Shown here piece by piece: positions 15,605-24,851 of a DNA stretch of 64,000 nt. Origin of the DNA: Aquabacterium sp. CECT 9606 (GTDB lineage Bacteria > Pseudomonadota > Gammaproteobacteria > Burkholderiales > Burkholderiaceae_C); the NCBI RefSeq assembly GCF_918741295.1, contig NZ_CAKKNB010000004.1, forward strand, positions 62,001 to 126,000, given 5' to 3'. The notes beneath the pieces are model-generated. The model searched no databases. It worked only from the letters and a program-made list of their open reading frames with translations, and was not told the origin of the DNA. A program made the translations under genes and the position numbers. Position 1 is the stretch's first letter; every line of letters begins with the position of its first letter.

Positions 15605-17950
15605 CTAGTGTGTACCAGCCAGAGGTAATGTGGATGACAGCTTTGAAAATGATAACGAAACTTGCGCCCCGCTCCAAACGACTTCTTCCGGGGACTTGCC
15701 TGGGGGTGTGGTCATTGTGATGGGGTTTTCAAGGTTTCGGATGCGCACCAGGGCATGGTGTTCATCGGCGATTTTCTTGACGACGGCCAAGCCGAGGCCT
15801 GTTCCTTTTGCTTTGGTGGTGACGTAGGGCTCGAAAGCCCGCTTGAGTATTTTGTCTGAAAAGCCTGGCCCATTGTCGCGCACCGCCAGCCTCACCGCGC
15901 GAACGCTGCCATCGGGGTGGCGTGGCACATCGGTGCGCACCATGACCTGGGCCGGTTGATGCGTGGGTGGGTGCTCGTTGACGACGTCCAAGGCGTTCTG
16001 CACCAAGTTGTGTACCACCTGCCTCAGCAAGGTGGCATCGCCCAAGATGGTGGGCAGCTCCGGGGACAGTTCAGTGACCAGCAGGCCCTTGTCGATGGCG
16101 TGCCCGTACAGCGCCAGCACATCGGTGATCAGGGCGTTCAAGTCCAGAGGCACGAGCTTGGCGGTGGGCAGGCGCGCGTAGTCGCGGAACTCGTTGATCA
16201 GCGTCTTGAGCGCCTGCACTTGCGTCACGATGGTGTTGACCGAACGGTTGAGCAGCGAGCGCCCCGCTTCGTCGAGCTTGTCTTCCAGCTTGAGCTGAAG
16301 GCGTTCGGCCGACAACTGGATGGGTGTGAGCGGGTTCTTGATTTCGTGGGCCACGCGCCGCGCGACTTCGGCCCAGGCTTCGGCGCGCTGAGCCGAGACC
16401 ACCTCGGTGATGTCGTCGAACACGATGAGGTTGGCGTCGGGCGGCAGATCGGCGCCACGCACCAGCAGGGTCTGTGGTTCTTGCTGCGGGTTCAGTTGCA
16501 ATTCATACGATTCTTGCCATTGCTGACGTTCTCCCGGGGTGGGGTCGCTGGCGTACAACTCGAAGCGTTCGTTCAGGCTGGCCGCGAAGGTCTCCAGCCC
16601 GGGGACGTCGGACAGCGGCCGGCCCCGGTAGGCCGACAAAGGCAACCGCAGGATGCGTGTAGCGCCCGGGTTCACGGTGTCGATGTGGCCGTGCTCATCG
16701 AACACGATGACGCCAGCGGTGAGGTTGTCCAGGATGGTCTGCAAGTGGCCGCGGGCACTGTCGAGTTCGGCCACGCTGCGCTGGGCCAGGATGCGGGCAT
16801 CGGACAGCTGCTGGGTCATGGCGGCAAAGGATCGCGTCAGCCCGCCGAGTTCATCGTGGCTGGCGAAGATGGCTTTGGGACTGAGGTCGCCCTTGGCCAC
16901 CTTGTCCACGCCTTCGGCCAGCAGCAGCAGTGGGTGCGCCAGTTGCTGCCCCAGGATCGCCGCGAGCAAGAAGGCGCCGAACACGGCCAGGATGAGGGCC
17001 AGTGTCAGGGTCCCGATGTACATGCGCCGCAGGCCTTCGCGGCCCAGCGAGCGTTGTTGGTATTCGCGGTAGGCGTTCTGCACATCCAGGGCGTTCTTGA
17101 CCAGATCGGCGCGCAGTTTTTGCGTGACCAGCAGGTAGTGGCCTTTGCTTTGCAGGCTGAAACTGCGGTCGGGCATCCAGGCCAGCGCGACGATGCGGGC
17201 CTCGTTGTTCACGCTGTTGGTGGGCGACGAGCTGCCTGTGTCGCCTTTTTCTTCCAGGCCTTCGATGAGGCTGACCACGCCTTTGTTGCGGGCGTCTTGC
17301 CGCATGCTCAAGGGCACGCGTTCGGCCGACATGAGGGGCAAGGTCTCACTGCCGGCGCCGATCTGCAATTGACCGGTCTCGCTGATCAGGGCCACGGACT
17401 GCGCGCCCAGTTGTTCGCGCACGCGCTCGAGGTCAAGCACGCCGGGTGGGGGCGCGGTCTCGGTGGTGCTGGTGCTGGTGGGCGAGGAACTGAGGCGTTC
17501 GGCCGCCAGGCGTGTTTTGTTGCCGAGGTCCAGGCCCAGGGTGTCGATGGTGTTGCGCCCCAGGTTGAGCCCGGCTTCCAGTGCGCTTTCCACGCGCACA
17601 TCGAACCAGGTCTCGATGCTGCGCGAGACGAACTGGTAGGACACGGTGTAGATCAGCAGGCCAGGCAACACACCCACCACGGCGAAGATGCCAGCCAGCT
17701 TGAGCAGCAGGCGGCTGCCGAACTTGCGCCGCCGCAACCGCACCGCCAATCGGAGCAAGGCCAGCAGGATCACCAGCACCAACAGCGAGGCGATGGCGAT
17801 GTTGGCGATGAAGAGCCATTCGAAATGGCGTTCGTAGCGTTCGCCGTTTTGCGTGGCGAACACGAGCATGAAGGCCAGGACCAGCCCGACCCCGATCATG
17901 GCCAAGGCGGAGACGATCCACGCCCATCGGTTGGCTTTGATCGAGCTCAT
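15605..17950 (-). CDS. ntrY: NtrY-like membrane sensor histidine kinase
   Basis: A 781-residue kinase. Membrane segments lie near residues 10-32, 46-68 and 85-107, then a periplasmic domain to about 310 and a fourth segment near 312-336. A HAMP domain (HPLLLLAEGVDKVAKGDL) follows, then a PAS domain (about 395-510), a HisKA domain with His535 (RRVAHEIKNPLTP) and an HATPase domain with NLVQNALDV, DNGPGFSD and TTKAKGTGLGLAVVKKI. This order is that of NtrY. It is 31 bases upstream of ntrX and 7 bases after the DUF4390 gene, so the three are one transcript. All phosphotransfer residues look intact. Confidence 0.88.
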   Translation of the reverse strand: MSSIKANRWAWIVSALAMIGVGLVLAFMLVFATQNGERYERHFEWLFIANIAIASLLVLVILLALLRLAVRLRRRKFGSRLLLKLAGIFAVVGVLPGLLIYTVSYQFVSRSIETWFDVRVESALEAGLNLGRNTIDTLGLDLGNKTRLAAERLSSSPTSTSTTETAPPPGVLDLERVREQLGAQSVALISETGQLQIGAGSETLPLMSAERVPLSMRQDARNKGVVSLIEGLEEKGDTGSSSPTNSVNNEARIVALAWMPDRSFSLQSKGHYLLVTQKLRADLVKNALDVQNAYREYQQRSLGREGLRRMYIGTLTLALILAVFGAFLLAAILGQQLAHPLLLLAEGVDKVAKGDLSPKAIFASHDELGGLTRSFAAMTQQLSDARILAQRSVAELDSARGHLQTILDNLTAGVIVFDEHGHIDTVNPGATRILRLPLSAYRGRPLSDVPGLETFAASLNERFELYASDPTPGERQQWQESYELQLNPQQEPQTLLVRGADLPPDANLIVFDDITEVVSAQRAEAWAEVARRVAHEIKNPLTPIQLSAERLQLKLEDKLDEAGRSLLNRSVNTIVTQVQALKTLINEFRDYARLPTAKLVPLDLNALITDVLALYGHAIDKGLLVTELSPELPTILGDATLLRQVVHNLVQNALDVVNEHPPTHQPAQVMVRTDVPRHPDGSVRAVRLAVRDNGPGFSDKILKRAFEPYVTTKAKGTGLGLAVVKKIADEHHALVRIRNLENPITMTTPPGKSPEEVVWSGAQVSLSFSKLSSTLPLAGTH

Positions 17951-17957
17951 GGTGGTG

Positions 17958-18545
17958 TCAGCGTCCCTGGCTGACGGTGATGCGGCGCTGCACGGCCAGG
18001 TTCCAGTCGTTCTGGCCGCCCAGTCCGATCTGCATGGGGCGGGGCAGCTCGTCGGTGTCCAGGCGGAAGCTGAAGATGACGTAGTGGTCGTCTTCGCCCG
18101 AGACGTTGTCCGAGATGCGCCATTGCGAAGCTCGGCGCATGACGCCCAGTGCTTCGTTCAGGGAGTTGTAAGAGCGGCTGAGGCCATCAAAGCTCAAACG
18201 CCAATGGCGGGTGAGCGGTTGGTAGGCCAGGCGCCATCGCCGGACAATCCGCACCTTGGGCTTGTCGTACCAGTACCAGCGGCTCTTGAACAGCTCGGCT
18301 TCAGCGACGAAAACCACGGCCACGCCTTTGTAGAGCGCTTCTTCGACGTCTTTGGAGAGTTCGAGGCGGACGGTGTAGCTGAGCAGCAGGCCCTCGTCGC
18401 CACGCTCTGTCGTCAGTTGCGTCAGTTCAATGCCCGGGTGGCCGCCAGTTTGGGCGAGCGAGGGCAGCCCTGTCATCGTCAGAGCGGCAGTCAGCAGTGC
18501 AGAGGCACTGCGTTGCAGCAGGTCTCGGCGGCGCAACAGGGGCAT
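17958..18545 (-). CDS. DUF4390 exported protein
   Basis: A 195-residue protein of the DUF4390 family that commonly sits between rsmB and ntrY in Burkholderiales. It has an export signal with arginines RRRDLLQRSASALL, a hydrophobic core, and a likely cleavage after SLA near residue 31; the RRRDLLQ pattern resembles a twin-arginine signal without being a perfect match. The mature part is beta-rich (GLLLSYTVRLEL, VVFVAEAELFKSRWYWYDK, RRWRLAYQPLTRHWRLS). Function is unknown; co-transcription with a sensor kinase hints at a periplasmic role in envelope or nitrogen signalling, which is only inference. Confidence 0.8.
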   Translation of the reverse strand: MPLLRRRDLLQRSASALLTAALTMTGLPSLAQTGGHPGIELTQLTTERGDEGLLLSYTVRLELSKDVEEALYKGVAVVFVAEAELFKSRWYWYDKPKVRIVRRWRLAYQPLTRHWRLSFDGLSRSYNSLNEALGVMRRASQWRISDNVSGEDDHYVIFSFRLDTDELPRPMQIGLGGQNDWNLAVQRRITVSQGR

Positions 18546-18552
18546 CGAGCAC

Positions 18553-19911
18553 CTAGGGGGTTTTGATCAGCAGGGCGTAGAAGAAGCCGTCGCCCATGTC
18601 CTGCAGCAGGGCCGGGTTGGCCAAGGCAGGGTCGTCGGGATATTCGACCACAGGGAGCAGGTGGCCGGGGGACGGCATGGCGCGGGCGCTGGGCGTTCGT
18701 TGCAAAAATGCGTCGATCCGGGCCTGGCCTTCTTGTTTGAAGACGGAGCAGGTGCAATAGACCAGGCGGCCGCCCGCTTTGAGCTTGGGCCACAGGGCGG
18801 TGAGCATGGCATCCTGCGTGCGGGCGAGGTTGGCGATGTCGCTGTCGCGGCGCAGCCAACGCACGTCGGGGTGGCGGCGCACGATGCCCGACGCGCTGCA
18901 GGGCGCGTCCAGCAAGATGGCGTCGAAGAACTCGCCGTCCCACCATTTGTCAGGCTGGCTGGCGTCGGCAGCGATGGTGGTGGCGTGCAGGCCCAGGCGG
19001 TTCAAGGTGTCGGTGACGCGTTTGAGGCGTTCGGGGTCGGCGTCCACCGCGGTGACGTTGAGGTCGGCTTGTTCCAGCAGGTGGGCGGTCTTGCCGCCGG
19101 GGGCGGCGCAGGCGTCGAGCACGCGTGCGCCGCTGGGCAGGGTCTGGCCATCGATGGGGGCCAACAGCAGCGTGGCGGCCAATTGGGCGCTGGCATCTTG
19201 CACGGATACGTCGCCTTGCTCGAACCCTGGCAGTCGACTCACCGGGACGGCCGCGCCCAGCACGATGGCGTCGGGCGCGTGGGCGGCATCGGGCAGCAGG
19301 TGGCCGTGAATGCCGGCGTCTTGCAGGCGCTGCAGGTAGGCGCCGGCGGTGGTCTTGCGGGCGTTGACACGCAAGGTCATCGGGGGCTGGGCCTGGTTGA
19401 CGTTGAGCAAGGCTTCCCAATGGTCGGGCCAGTCCTTGCGCAGGCGGGTGATCCACCATTCGGGGTGGTTGTAGCGGGCCATCAGGTCGCGATCGGTCTG
19501 GGCCATCAGGGCATCGCGTTCGCGCAGGAAGCGGCGCAACACCGCATTGACCAGGCCCGAGGCACGCTCGGCCTTGCGCTTGGCAGCGGTCACGGCCTGG
19601 TCAACCAGGGTGTGTTCGTCGTACTCGGTGCCGCAGGCCAGGGCCAGGGCGGAAATGATCAGGCTGTCGACCCAGGGGGCGGGCTTCTTGGGGACCAGGG
19701 CCTGGCGCAGGGCCTGGGCGCGGCCGATGCGGCGCAGCACGGTGAAGGACAAAGCCTGGACGCCTGGTCGTTCTGCAGGGCGGCAGGCGGTGAGGGCTTC
19801 GGTCAGGGATTGGCCGTTGCTCACAGCGGTGACGGCGTCAGCGCAGCCCGCCAGCAATTGCCACAAAGGCAGGCTGAGCGGGGTGGCGGGAGAGGGGGAA
19901 GGCGAGGTCAT
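18553..19911 (-). CDS. rsmB: 16S rRNA (cytosine-967 C5)-methyltransferase RsmB
   Basis: A 452-residue RNA m5C methyltransferase. The N-terminal NusB-like helical domain (about 10-150) is followed by a SAM-binding domain with motif I VLDACAAPGGKTAHLLE, motif IV ILLDAPCSASGIVRRHPDVRW and motif VI VYCTCSVFKQEG, giving the two cysteines used in catalysis and product release. It methylates C967 of 16S rRNA in the cytoplasm. The gene ends 7 bases before DUF4390 and starts 39 bases after the OlsB-like gene, so the minus-strand transcript may begin further upstream. Confidence 0.93.
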   Translation of the reverse strand: MTSPSPSPATPLSLPLWQLLAGCADAVTAVSNGQSLTEALTACRPAERPGVQALSFTVLRRIGRAQALRQALVPKKPAPWVDSLIISALALACGTEYDEHTLVDQAVTAAKRKAERASGLVNAVLRRFLRERDALMAQTDRDLMARYNHPEWWITRLRKDWPDHWEALLNVNQAQPPMTLRVNARKTTAGAYLQRLQDAGIHGHLLPDAAHAPDAIVLGAAVPVSRLPGFEQGDVSVQDASAQLAATLLLAPIDGQTLPSGARVLDACAAPGGKTAHLLEQADLNVTAVDADPERLKRVTDTLNRLGLHATTIAADASQPDKWWDGEFFDAILLDAPCSASGIVRRHPDVRWLRRDSDIANLARTQDAMLTALWPKLKAGGRLVYCTCSVFKQEGQARIDAFLQRTPSARAMPSPGHLLPVVEYPDDPALANPALLQDMGDGFFYALLIKTP

Positions 19912-19950
19912 GGCGCGCAGTCTATGCGCGTTTGCCCCAGGATCCGGGCC

Positions 19951-20784
19951 TCAGTCTCCCAGGAAGTGGCGGCGGTAGCGGCTGGGCAGGTCGCCAATGC
20001 GCATCAGCATGGGCAGGTCGGCGGTGTTGAAGTCCGGATCCCAGGCGGGGGCGCCCAGCACTTTGGCGCCGCAGCGCAGGTAGCCTTTGATCAGCGCGGG
20101 GGCTTCGACGTTGAGGTGGTGGTCCAGCTCTTCAACCGGCAGGGGCAGGCGCGGGCGCACTTGCAGCTCGATCGGGGCCAGGTGGGTGTGGCGCAGCTTG
20201 TTCCACAGGCTGGCGGCCAGGTGGCCACCGTCGCGCATGCTGATGCTGGCGCAGCCGATCATGGTGTCCAGGTCATTGCGCACCATGAATTCGGCCAGGG
20301 CGCCCCACAACGCCAGGATGGCGCCGCCGTTTCGGTGGTCGGGGTGCACGCAGGAGCGGCCCAGTTCCACCATTTTGGCGCGCAGGGGGCGCAGGCGGAT
20401 CAGGTCGAACTCGGTTTCGCTGTAGAGGCCACCCACGCGTTTGGCCGAGTCAGGGGTGAGCACCCGGTAGGTGCCAATCACCATGCCGGCGTCCGGGCCG
20501 GGGCCCGCCAGGCGCACCAGCAGATGCTCGCAATAGGGGTCGAACAGGTCGATGTCGTGGCCTGCAGGGCTGCCGGCGGGCACGCGCAATTTCGCGCCCA
20601 TCTCCTCGGCAAAGACCTGGAACCTCAGGCGCTGCGCCGCGAGAACATCTTCTTCAGTGCGTGCCCAAACGACTTCAAGTGCGTGTGAGCTTGGGTGAAG
20701 TGACCTCCGGGCGGCGCGCGATTCGGCCGAAAAGTTGGGACGCAAGTCGGCAATGGGCAGCGTGGGCAGCGGCAAATCCCTCAT
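19951..20784 (-). CDS. olsB: OlsB-like GNAT N-acyltransferase (ornithine lipid synthesis)
   Basis: A 277-residue GNAT-fold acyltransferase of the OlsB type, which moves a 3-hydroxyacyl chain from ACP to ornithine to make lyso-ornithine lipid. Family marks are AAQRLRFQVFAEEMGA, DIDLFDPYCEHLLVR, VIGTYRVLTPD, ELGRSCVHPDHRNGGAILALWGALAEF and the C-terminal LIKGYLRCGAKVLGAPAWDPDFNTADL region. I start at 20784, which has an AGGAG ribosome site; the open frame extends upstream but reads as non-coding. No OlsA-type second acyltransferase is visible nearby. The symbol is by homology type, not proven. Confidence 0.75.
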   Translation of the reverse strand: MRDLPLPTLPIADLRPNFSAESRAARRSLHPSSHALEVVWARTEEDVLAAQRLRFQVFAEEMGAKLRVPAGSPAGHDIDLFDPYCEHLLVRLAGPGPDAGMVIGTYRVLTPDSAKRVGGLYSETEFDLIRLRPLRAKMVELGRSCVHPDHRNGGAILALWGALAEFMVRNDLDTMIGCASISMRDGGHLAASLWNKLRHTHLAPIELQVRPRLPLPVEELDHHLNVEAPALIKGYLRCGAKVLGAPAWDPDFNTADLPMLMRIGDLPSRYRRHFLGD

Positions 20785-20945
20785 GGTCGGCTCCTTCAGT
20801 GGGTTCAATGAACGTGTGACGGGGCCGAGTGTTGGCGGGTGGCGTGACGCTGGCGTGAATCTCGCATGACAGAACGGTGACGGGCGGGCGGATCCTTGTA
20901 AATCCTCACGCTGTGCCCCGTTCAGCGCTGTTAGCATCGAAGACC

Positions 20946-22742
20946 ATGAGCATCCAGATATTCGGTTTGCCTGTCTCAAGGGGCGTGGCCATCGGCCGGG
21001 CGGTTCTTGTCGCCTCCAGCCGGGTGGACGTGCCCCACCATTTCGTCGACCCCGATCTGGTCAACGAGGAGATTTCGCGCCTGCTGGATGCCCGCGACGT
21101 GGTCGCGCACGAATTCGAGGTGCTCAAGCGCGATCTGCCGCCCGATGCACCTTCCGAACTGGCTGCGCTGCTGGATGTTCACCAGATGCTGCTGCAGGAC
21201 GAGGCGCTGATCGGCGCCACGGCCGACTGGATCACTTCGCGCCACTACAACGCCGAATGGGCTTTGTCGGCCCAGCTGGAAGTGCTGGCGCGGCAGTTCG
21301 ACGAGATGGAAGATGCCTACCTGCGCGAGCGCAAGGCCGACTTGGAGCAGGTGGTCGAGCGCATCTTGCGCACCCTGGGGCGTGGCGCGCCCTCGGTGGT
21401 GACCAGCGCCAAGGATTTTGGCGGCGACGAGCCCCTGGTGCTGGTGGCCAGCGACATCGCCCCGGCCGACATGCTCAGCTTCAAGCGCAGCGTGTTCAAA
21501 GGCTTCGTGACCGATGTGGGTGGCAAAACCTCGCACACGGCCATCGTGGCCCGCAGCATGGACATCCCGGCCGTGGTGGGCGCCCGCCAGGCCAGCCACC
21601 TGATCCGGCAAGACGATTGCATCATCATTGACGGCGATGCCGGGTTGGTGATCGTGGACCCCTCGCCCATCGTGCTGGAAGAGTATCGCTTCCGGCAGCG
21701 CCAGAGCGAGCTGGAGCGCGGCCGCCTGGCCCGCTTGCGCCACACGCCGGCGGTCACCCTGGACGGCGAGCGCATCGAGTTGCTGGCCAACATCGAGATG
21801 CCCGAAGACGGCGCGGCGGCGTTGGAGGCCGGTGCCGTGGGCGTGGGCTTGTTCCGCAGCGAATTCCTGTTCATGAACCGCGGCATCGACAACCTGCCCG
21901 ACGAAGAAGAACAGTACATGGCCTACCGCGCGGCGGTCGATGCCATGAAGGGCCTGCCGGTGACGATCCGCACGGTGGACATCGGCGCCGACAAGCCGCT
22001 GGACGGCCTGTCGCCCAACGAGCTGCGGCATGAGTCGGTGCTGAACCCGGCGCTGGGTTTGCGGGCGATCCGCTGGAGCCTGTCCGAACCCAGCATGTTC
22101 CGGCGCCAATTGCGTGCGCTGCTGCGGGCGGCGTACCACGGGCCGGTCAAGGTGCTGATCCCCATGCTGGCCAGCCTGCACGAGATCCGCCAGACGCTGG
22201 AGAACATCGCGCACGTGCAGCGCCAGTTGACGGAATCGGGCAAGCCTTTCGGCACGGTCGAGCTGGGCGCCATGATCGAGGTACCGGCGGCCGCGCTGAC
22301 CTTGCCGGTGTTCCTGCGGCATTTTGATTTCGTGTCGATCGGCACCAACGATTTGATCCAGTACACCCTGGCCATCGACCGGGCCGACGAGGCTGTGGCG
22401 CATTTGTACGACCCGTGGCACCCGGCGGTGTTGCAACTGGTGTCGACCACCATCAAGCAGGCTCGCGCGGCAGGACGCGGCGTGAGCGTGTGCGGCGAAA
22501 TGGCGGGCGACCCGGTCTTCACCGAGTTGCTGCTGGCCATGGGGCTGCGCAGTTTCTCGATGCACCCTTCGCAGATCGCATCGGTCAAGCAACGGGTGCT
22601 GCGCGCGGACACGCGCCGCCTGGCGGCCTTGCTCGAACCCGTCTTGCAAAGCGACGATCCAGAAGAGACCTGCACGCACCTGTTCCCGGCCGTGGCCACA
22701 CCGGGCCTGGCGGGCAAGACTTTGTTGTCGGTGGCGGCCTGA
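20946..22742 (+). CDS. ptsI: Phosphoenolpyruvate-protein phosphotransferase (PTS enzyme I)
   Basis: Enzyme I of the phosphotransferase system, 598 residues, slightly longer than the E. coli protein (575). It takes phosphate from PEP onto His197 (GGKTSHTAIVARSMDIP) and passes it to HPr. The PEP-binding barrel is marked by LFRSEFLFMNR, GADKPL, IPMLASLHEI, GTNDLIQYTLAIDR and the active-site cysteine block VSVCGEMAGDP. No HPr or EII gene is present in the window, so ptsH must be elsewhere. The ATG at 20946 was chosen because MSIQIFGLPVSRGVAIG matches the normal N-terminus. It is divergent from the OlsB-like gene across 161 bases. Confidence 0.93.
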   Translation: MSIQIFGLPVSRGVAIGRAVLVASSRVDVPHHFVDPDLVNEEISRLLDARDVVAHEFEVLKRDLPPDAPSELAALLDVHQMLLQDEALIGATADWITSRHYNAEWALSAQLEVLARQFDEMEDAYLRERKADLEQVVERILRTLGRGAPSVVTSAKDFGGDEPLVLVASDIAPADMLSFKRSVFKGFVTDVGGKTSHTAIVARSMDIPAVVGARQASHLIRQDDCIIIDGDAGLVIVDPSPIVLEEYRFRQRQSELERGRLARLRHTPAVTLDGERIELLANIEMPEDGAAALEAGAVGVGLFRSEFLFMNRGIDNLPDEEEQYMAYRAAVDAMKGLPVTIRTVDIGADKPLDGLSPNELRHESVLNPALGLRAIRWSLSEPSMFRRQLRALLRAAYHGPVKVLIPMLASLHEIRQTLENIAHVQRQLTESGKPFGTVELGAMIEVPAAALTLPVFLRHFDFVSIGTNDLIQYTLAIDRADEAVAHLYDPWHPAVLQLVSTTIKQARAAGRGVSVCGEMAGDPVFTELLLAMGLRSFSMHPSQIASVKQRVLRADTRRLAALLEPVLQSDDPEETCTHLFPAVATPGLAGKTLLSVAA

Positions 22743-22838
22743 GCCAACAACCTGGCGTTCAAAGACAGGCGGTGAAAGCGGCTCGCTTTTAAAGTCGTGC
22801 GGTTTGTCACAGTTGGGCTGCTGGCCCGCGAACCGATC

Positions 22839-23885
22839 ATGTCTTCGAACCCAGATATCAGCCGCCAATCGCCTCACGAGCGGGCCGAATACGTCAAGCG
22901 CGTGGTGACGCAAGAGGGCGCCCAGTTGCGCCAGCGCTTTCCCATCCTGAAGCAGCAGAACGCCATCGGTGTGGCCATCCTGGTGCTGTCGTGGGTGGGC
23001 ATGCTGGCGTCAGCCCTTGGCTATGTGCAAGGTGCCTTGCCGGCCTGGGCCACGATCCTGCTGGTGGCGTTTTTCGCCTCGTTCACGCACGAGCTGGAAC
23101 ACGATCTCATCCACTGGATGTACTTCCGGCAGAAGCCGTGGGCGCACCATTTGATGATGGCGCTGGTGTGGCTGGCCCGGCCCAGCACCATCAACCCCTG
23201 GCTGCGCCGCGAGATCCACTTCAACCACCACAAGCACTCGGGCACCGAGCGCGACATTGAAGAGCGTGCCATCACCAATGGCGAACGCTGGGGTTTGCGC
23301 CGCTTCTTGATGACGAGCGACAACATGCTGTCGGTGTTGCTGCGACTGCACCGCGCGCCCAACCGCAAGTTGCGTGTTCGCATGTTGACCCGCACGATGG
23401 CGGCCTACTTTCCTCTGGGCCTGCTGCACTGGGCGCTTTGGTATGTGTTCCTGGCCGTGCATGCGCTGGCCTTGGCCGGGCACCCGGTCAATGCGGCGTG
23501 GGTGTCGGGGCTGGACACGCTGGTGGTGGTGTGGATCGCGCCCAATGTGTGGCGCACCTTCTGCCTGCACTTCGTCAGCAGCAACATGCATTACTACGGT
23601 GACATCGAGGATGGCAATGTGCTGCAGCAATGCCAGGTGCTGACGCCCGTGTGGATGTGGCCCTTCCAGCTGTTTTGCTGCAACTTTGGGTCGACCCACG
23701 CTATCCACCACTTCGTGGTCAAGGAACCGTTCTATGTGCGGCAGATGACCGCGCCGGTGGCCCACCGCGTGATGCGCGAAGTGGGGGTGCGCTTCAATGA
23801 CATCGGAACGTTCAGCCGGGCGAACCGTTGGCGCGCCGATGCTCGGTCGGCGACTGTCCCGTCCAGCGCCGGAAAGCCCGCGTGA
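22839..23885 (+). CDS. Membrane fatty acid desaturase family protein
   Basis: A 348-residue integral membrane di-iron enzyme. Three histidine clusters are visible: HELEHDLIH (His84, 88, 92), HFNHHKHSG (His127, 130, 131, 133) and STHAIHHF near residue 290. Hydrophobic segments fall around 42-62, 66-82, 103-114 and 195-235. Members insert double bonds or hydroxyl groups into acyl chains or hydrocarbons; the exact substrate is not predictable. The ATG at 22839 was preferred over an in-frame GTG at 22797 because the conserved region begins well after it. The last 74 bases overlap the end of the convergent AraC-type gene. Confidence 0.8.
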   Translation: MSSNPDISRQSPHERAEYVKRVVTQEGAQLRQRFPILKQQNAIGVAILVLSWVGMLASALGYVQGALPAWATILLVAFFASFTHELEHDLIHWMYFRQKPWAHHLMMALVWLARPSTINPWLRREIHFNHHKHSGTERDIEERAITNGERWGLRRFLMTSDNMLSVLLRLHRAPNRKLRVRMLTRTMAAYFPLGLLHWALWYVFLAVHALALAGHPVNAAWVSGLDTLVVVWIAPNVWRTFCLHFVSSNMHYYGDIEDGNVLQQCQVLTPVWMWPFQLFCCNFGSTHAIHHFVVKEPFYVRQMTAPVAHRVMREVGVRFNDIGTFSRANRWRADARSATVPSSAGKPA

Positions 23886-24831
23886 AGTTGCTGGTGTCGG
23901 CAAAGCCCAGCAGGTAGGCCACTTCGCTGATCGAGCAGGCTGGGTCGGCCAGGTGCGACAAGGCCAATTCGTGGCGGGTGCGGTCCAGCAGGTCGGTGAA
24001 GCTGGTTTGCTGGTCTGATAAACGGCGCTGCAAGGTGCGCACGCTGCAGTTCAGTTGTTGCGCCACCTGAGCTTGTGAAGGCTCGCCTCGGGGCAGCAGA
24101 TCGGCCAGGCAGGCGCGCACCTGGGCCACGGTGTTGTCCTTGTGGATGCCGGCCAGGTAGGTGGTGAGCAAGGCCTCGCTGTGGCGGGCCAATTCCGGGT
24201 TGGCGCCTTCCAGCCGGGCTTCGGTCAAGGCTCGGGGCCACACGATGAGGTTCTGAGCGGCACCAAAGCTGACCGGGCACCTGAAGGTGCGTGCGAAGGT
24301 GTCCATGGCCAAAGGCGGTGTGCGTTGCAGCTCGACCCGCGATGGGGCCACGCTGCGGTCACCCAGCAGTGAGCGCGCCGTGTACACCACCAGGGCTGCG
24401 GCCGCATCGATGGCCTCGGGCTCAGGGGCGATGCCCGAGGCCGGAGCCAGCAAACGCACGATGTGTTCGTCGCCTTCGGGTGTGAACTCCAGGCTCCAGG
24501 CGTCGGTCACCACATGGAAGTGCCGCGCCACGCGCTCGAACGCATCTTTCAAAGTCAGGCTGGCCGACTGGGCCTGCCACAGGGCATGGAAAGACGTGGG
24601 GACGACGTGGCGTGCGACCTTCAGACCAAAGGCCTCGTCTCCGGTGGCGCTTGCCGCAAGCCGCCACAGCCGTGCCATGGCTTGGGCCGGGCAGCGGCCA
24701 TTGGGGTCGTCGAGCATGGCATGGCTCAGGCCAGCGTCCAGCAGCAACTGGGCGCTGTCACAGCCACAGGCGTCGAGCGTGCGGCGGATGACGCGGGCCC
24801 AGCTGGCCAGAACGGTGTGACCTACAACCAT
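23812..24831 (-). CDS. AraC-family transcriptional regulator
   Basis: A 339-residue regulator of the OruR/AraC subgroup: an N-terminal ligand-binding domain (about 20-200, with ATGDEAFGLKVARHV and LWQAQSASLTLKDAFERVARHF) and a C-terminal double helix-turn-helix (about 240-335, VAQQLNCSVRTLQRRLSDQQTSF and ISEVAYLLGFADTSNFTRAFRRWTGQSP). Such proteins usually control adjacent lipid, amino-acid or hydrocarbon catabolic genes. Here the neighbouring desaturase is convergent, not divergent, so a regulatory link is not evident from layout. The effector is unknown. Confidence 0.87.
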   Translation of the reverse strand: MVVGHTVLASWARVIRRTLDACGCDSAQLLLDAGLSHAMLDDPNGRCPAQAMARLWRLAASATGDEAFGLKVARHVVPTSFHALWQAQSASLTLKDAFERVARHFHVVTDAWSLEFTPEGDEHIVRLLAPASGIAPEPEAIDAAAALVVYTARSLLGDRSVAPSRVELQRTPPLAMDTFARTFRCPVSFGAAQNLIVWPRALTEARLEGANPELARHSEALLTTYLAGIHKDNTVAQVRACLADLLPRGEPSQAQVAQQLNCSVRTLQRRLSDQQTSFTDLLDRTRHELALSHLADPACSISEVAYLLGFADTSNFTRAFRRWTGQSPTEHRRANGSPG

Positions 24832-24851
24832 GGCTCAGGTCCGCGCTTGCT

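Noticed and set aside
15917-17974. A 685-codon plus-strand open frame opposite ntrY, and similar long frames opposite rsmB (18430-20688), ptsI (20976-22913), rpsA (42113-43780) and gyrA (50038-51432)
   Set aside because: They mirror well-supported genes, are rich in Gly/Ala/Val/Gln/His in a way typical of antisense high-GC frames, and show no motifs.
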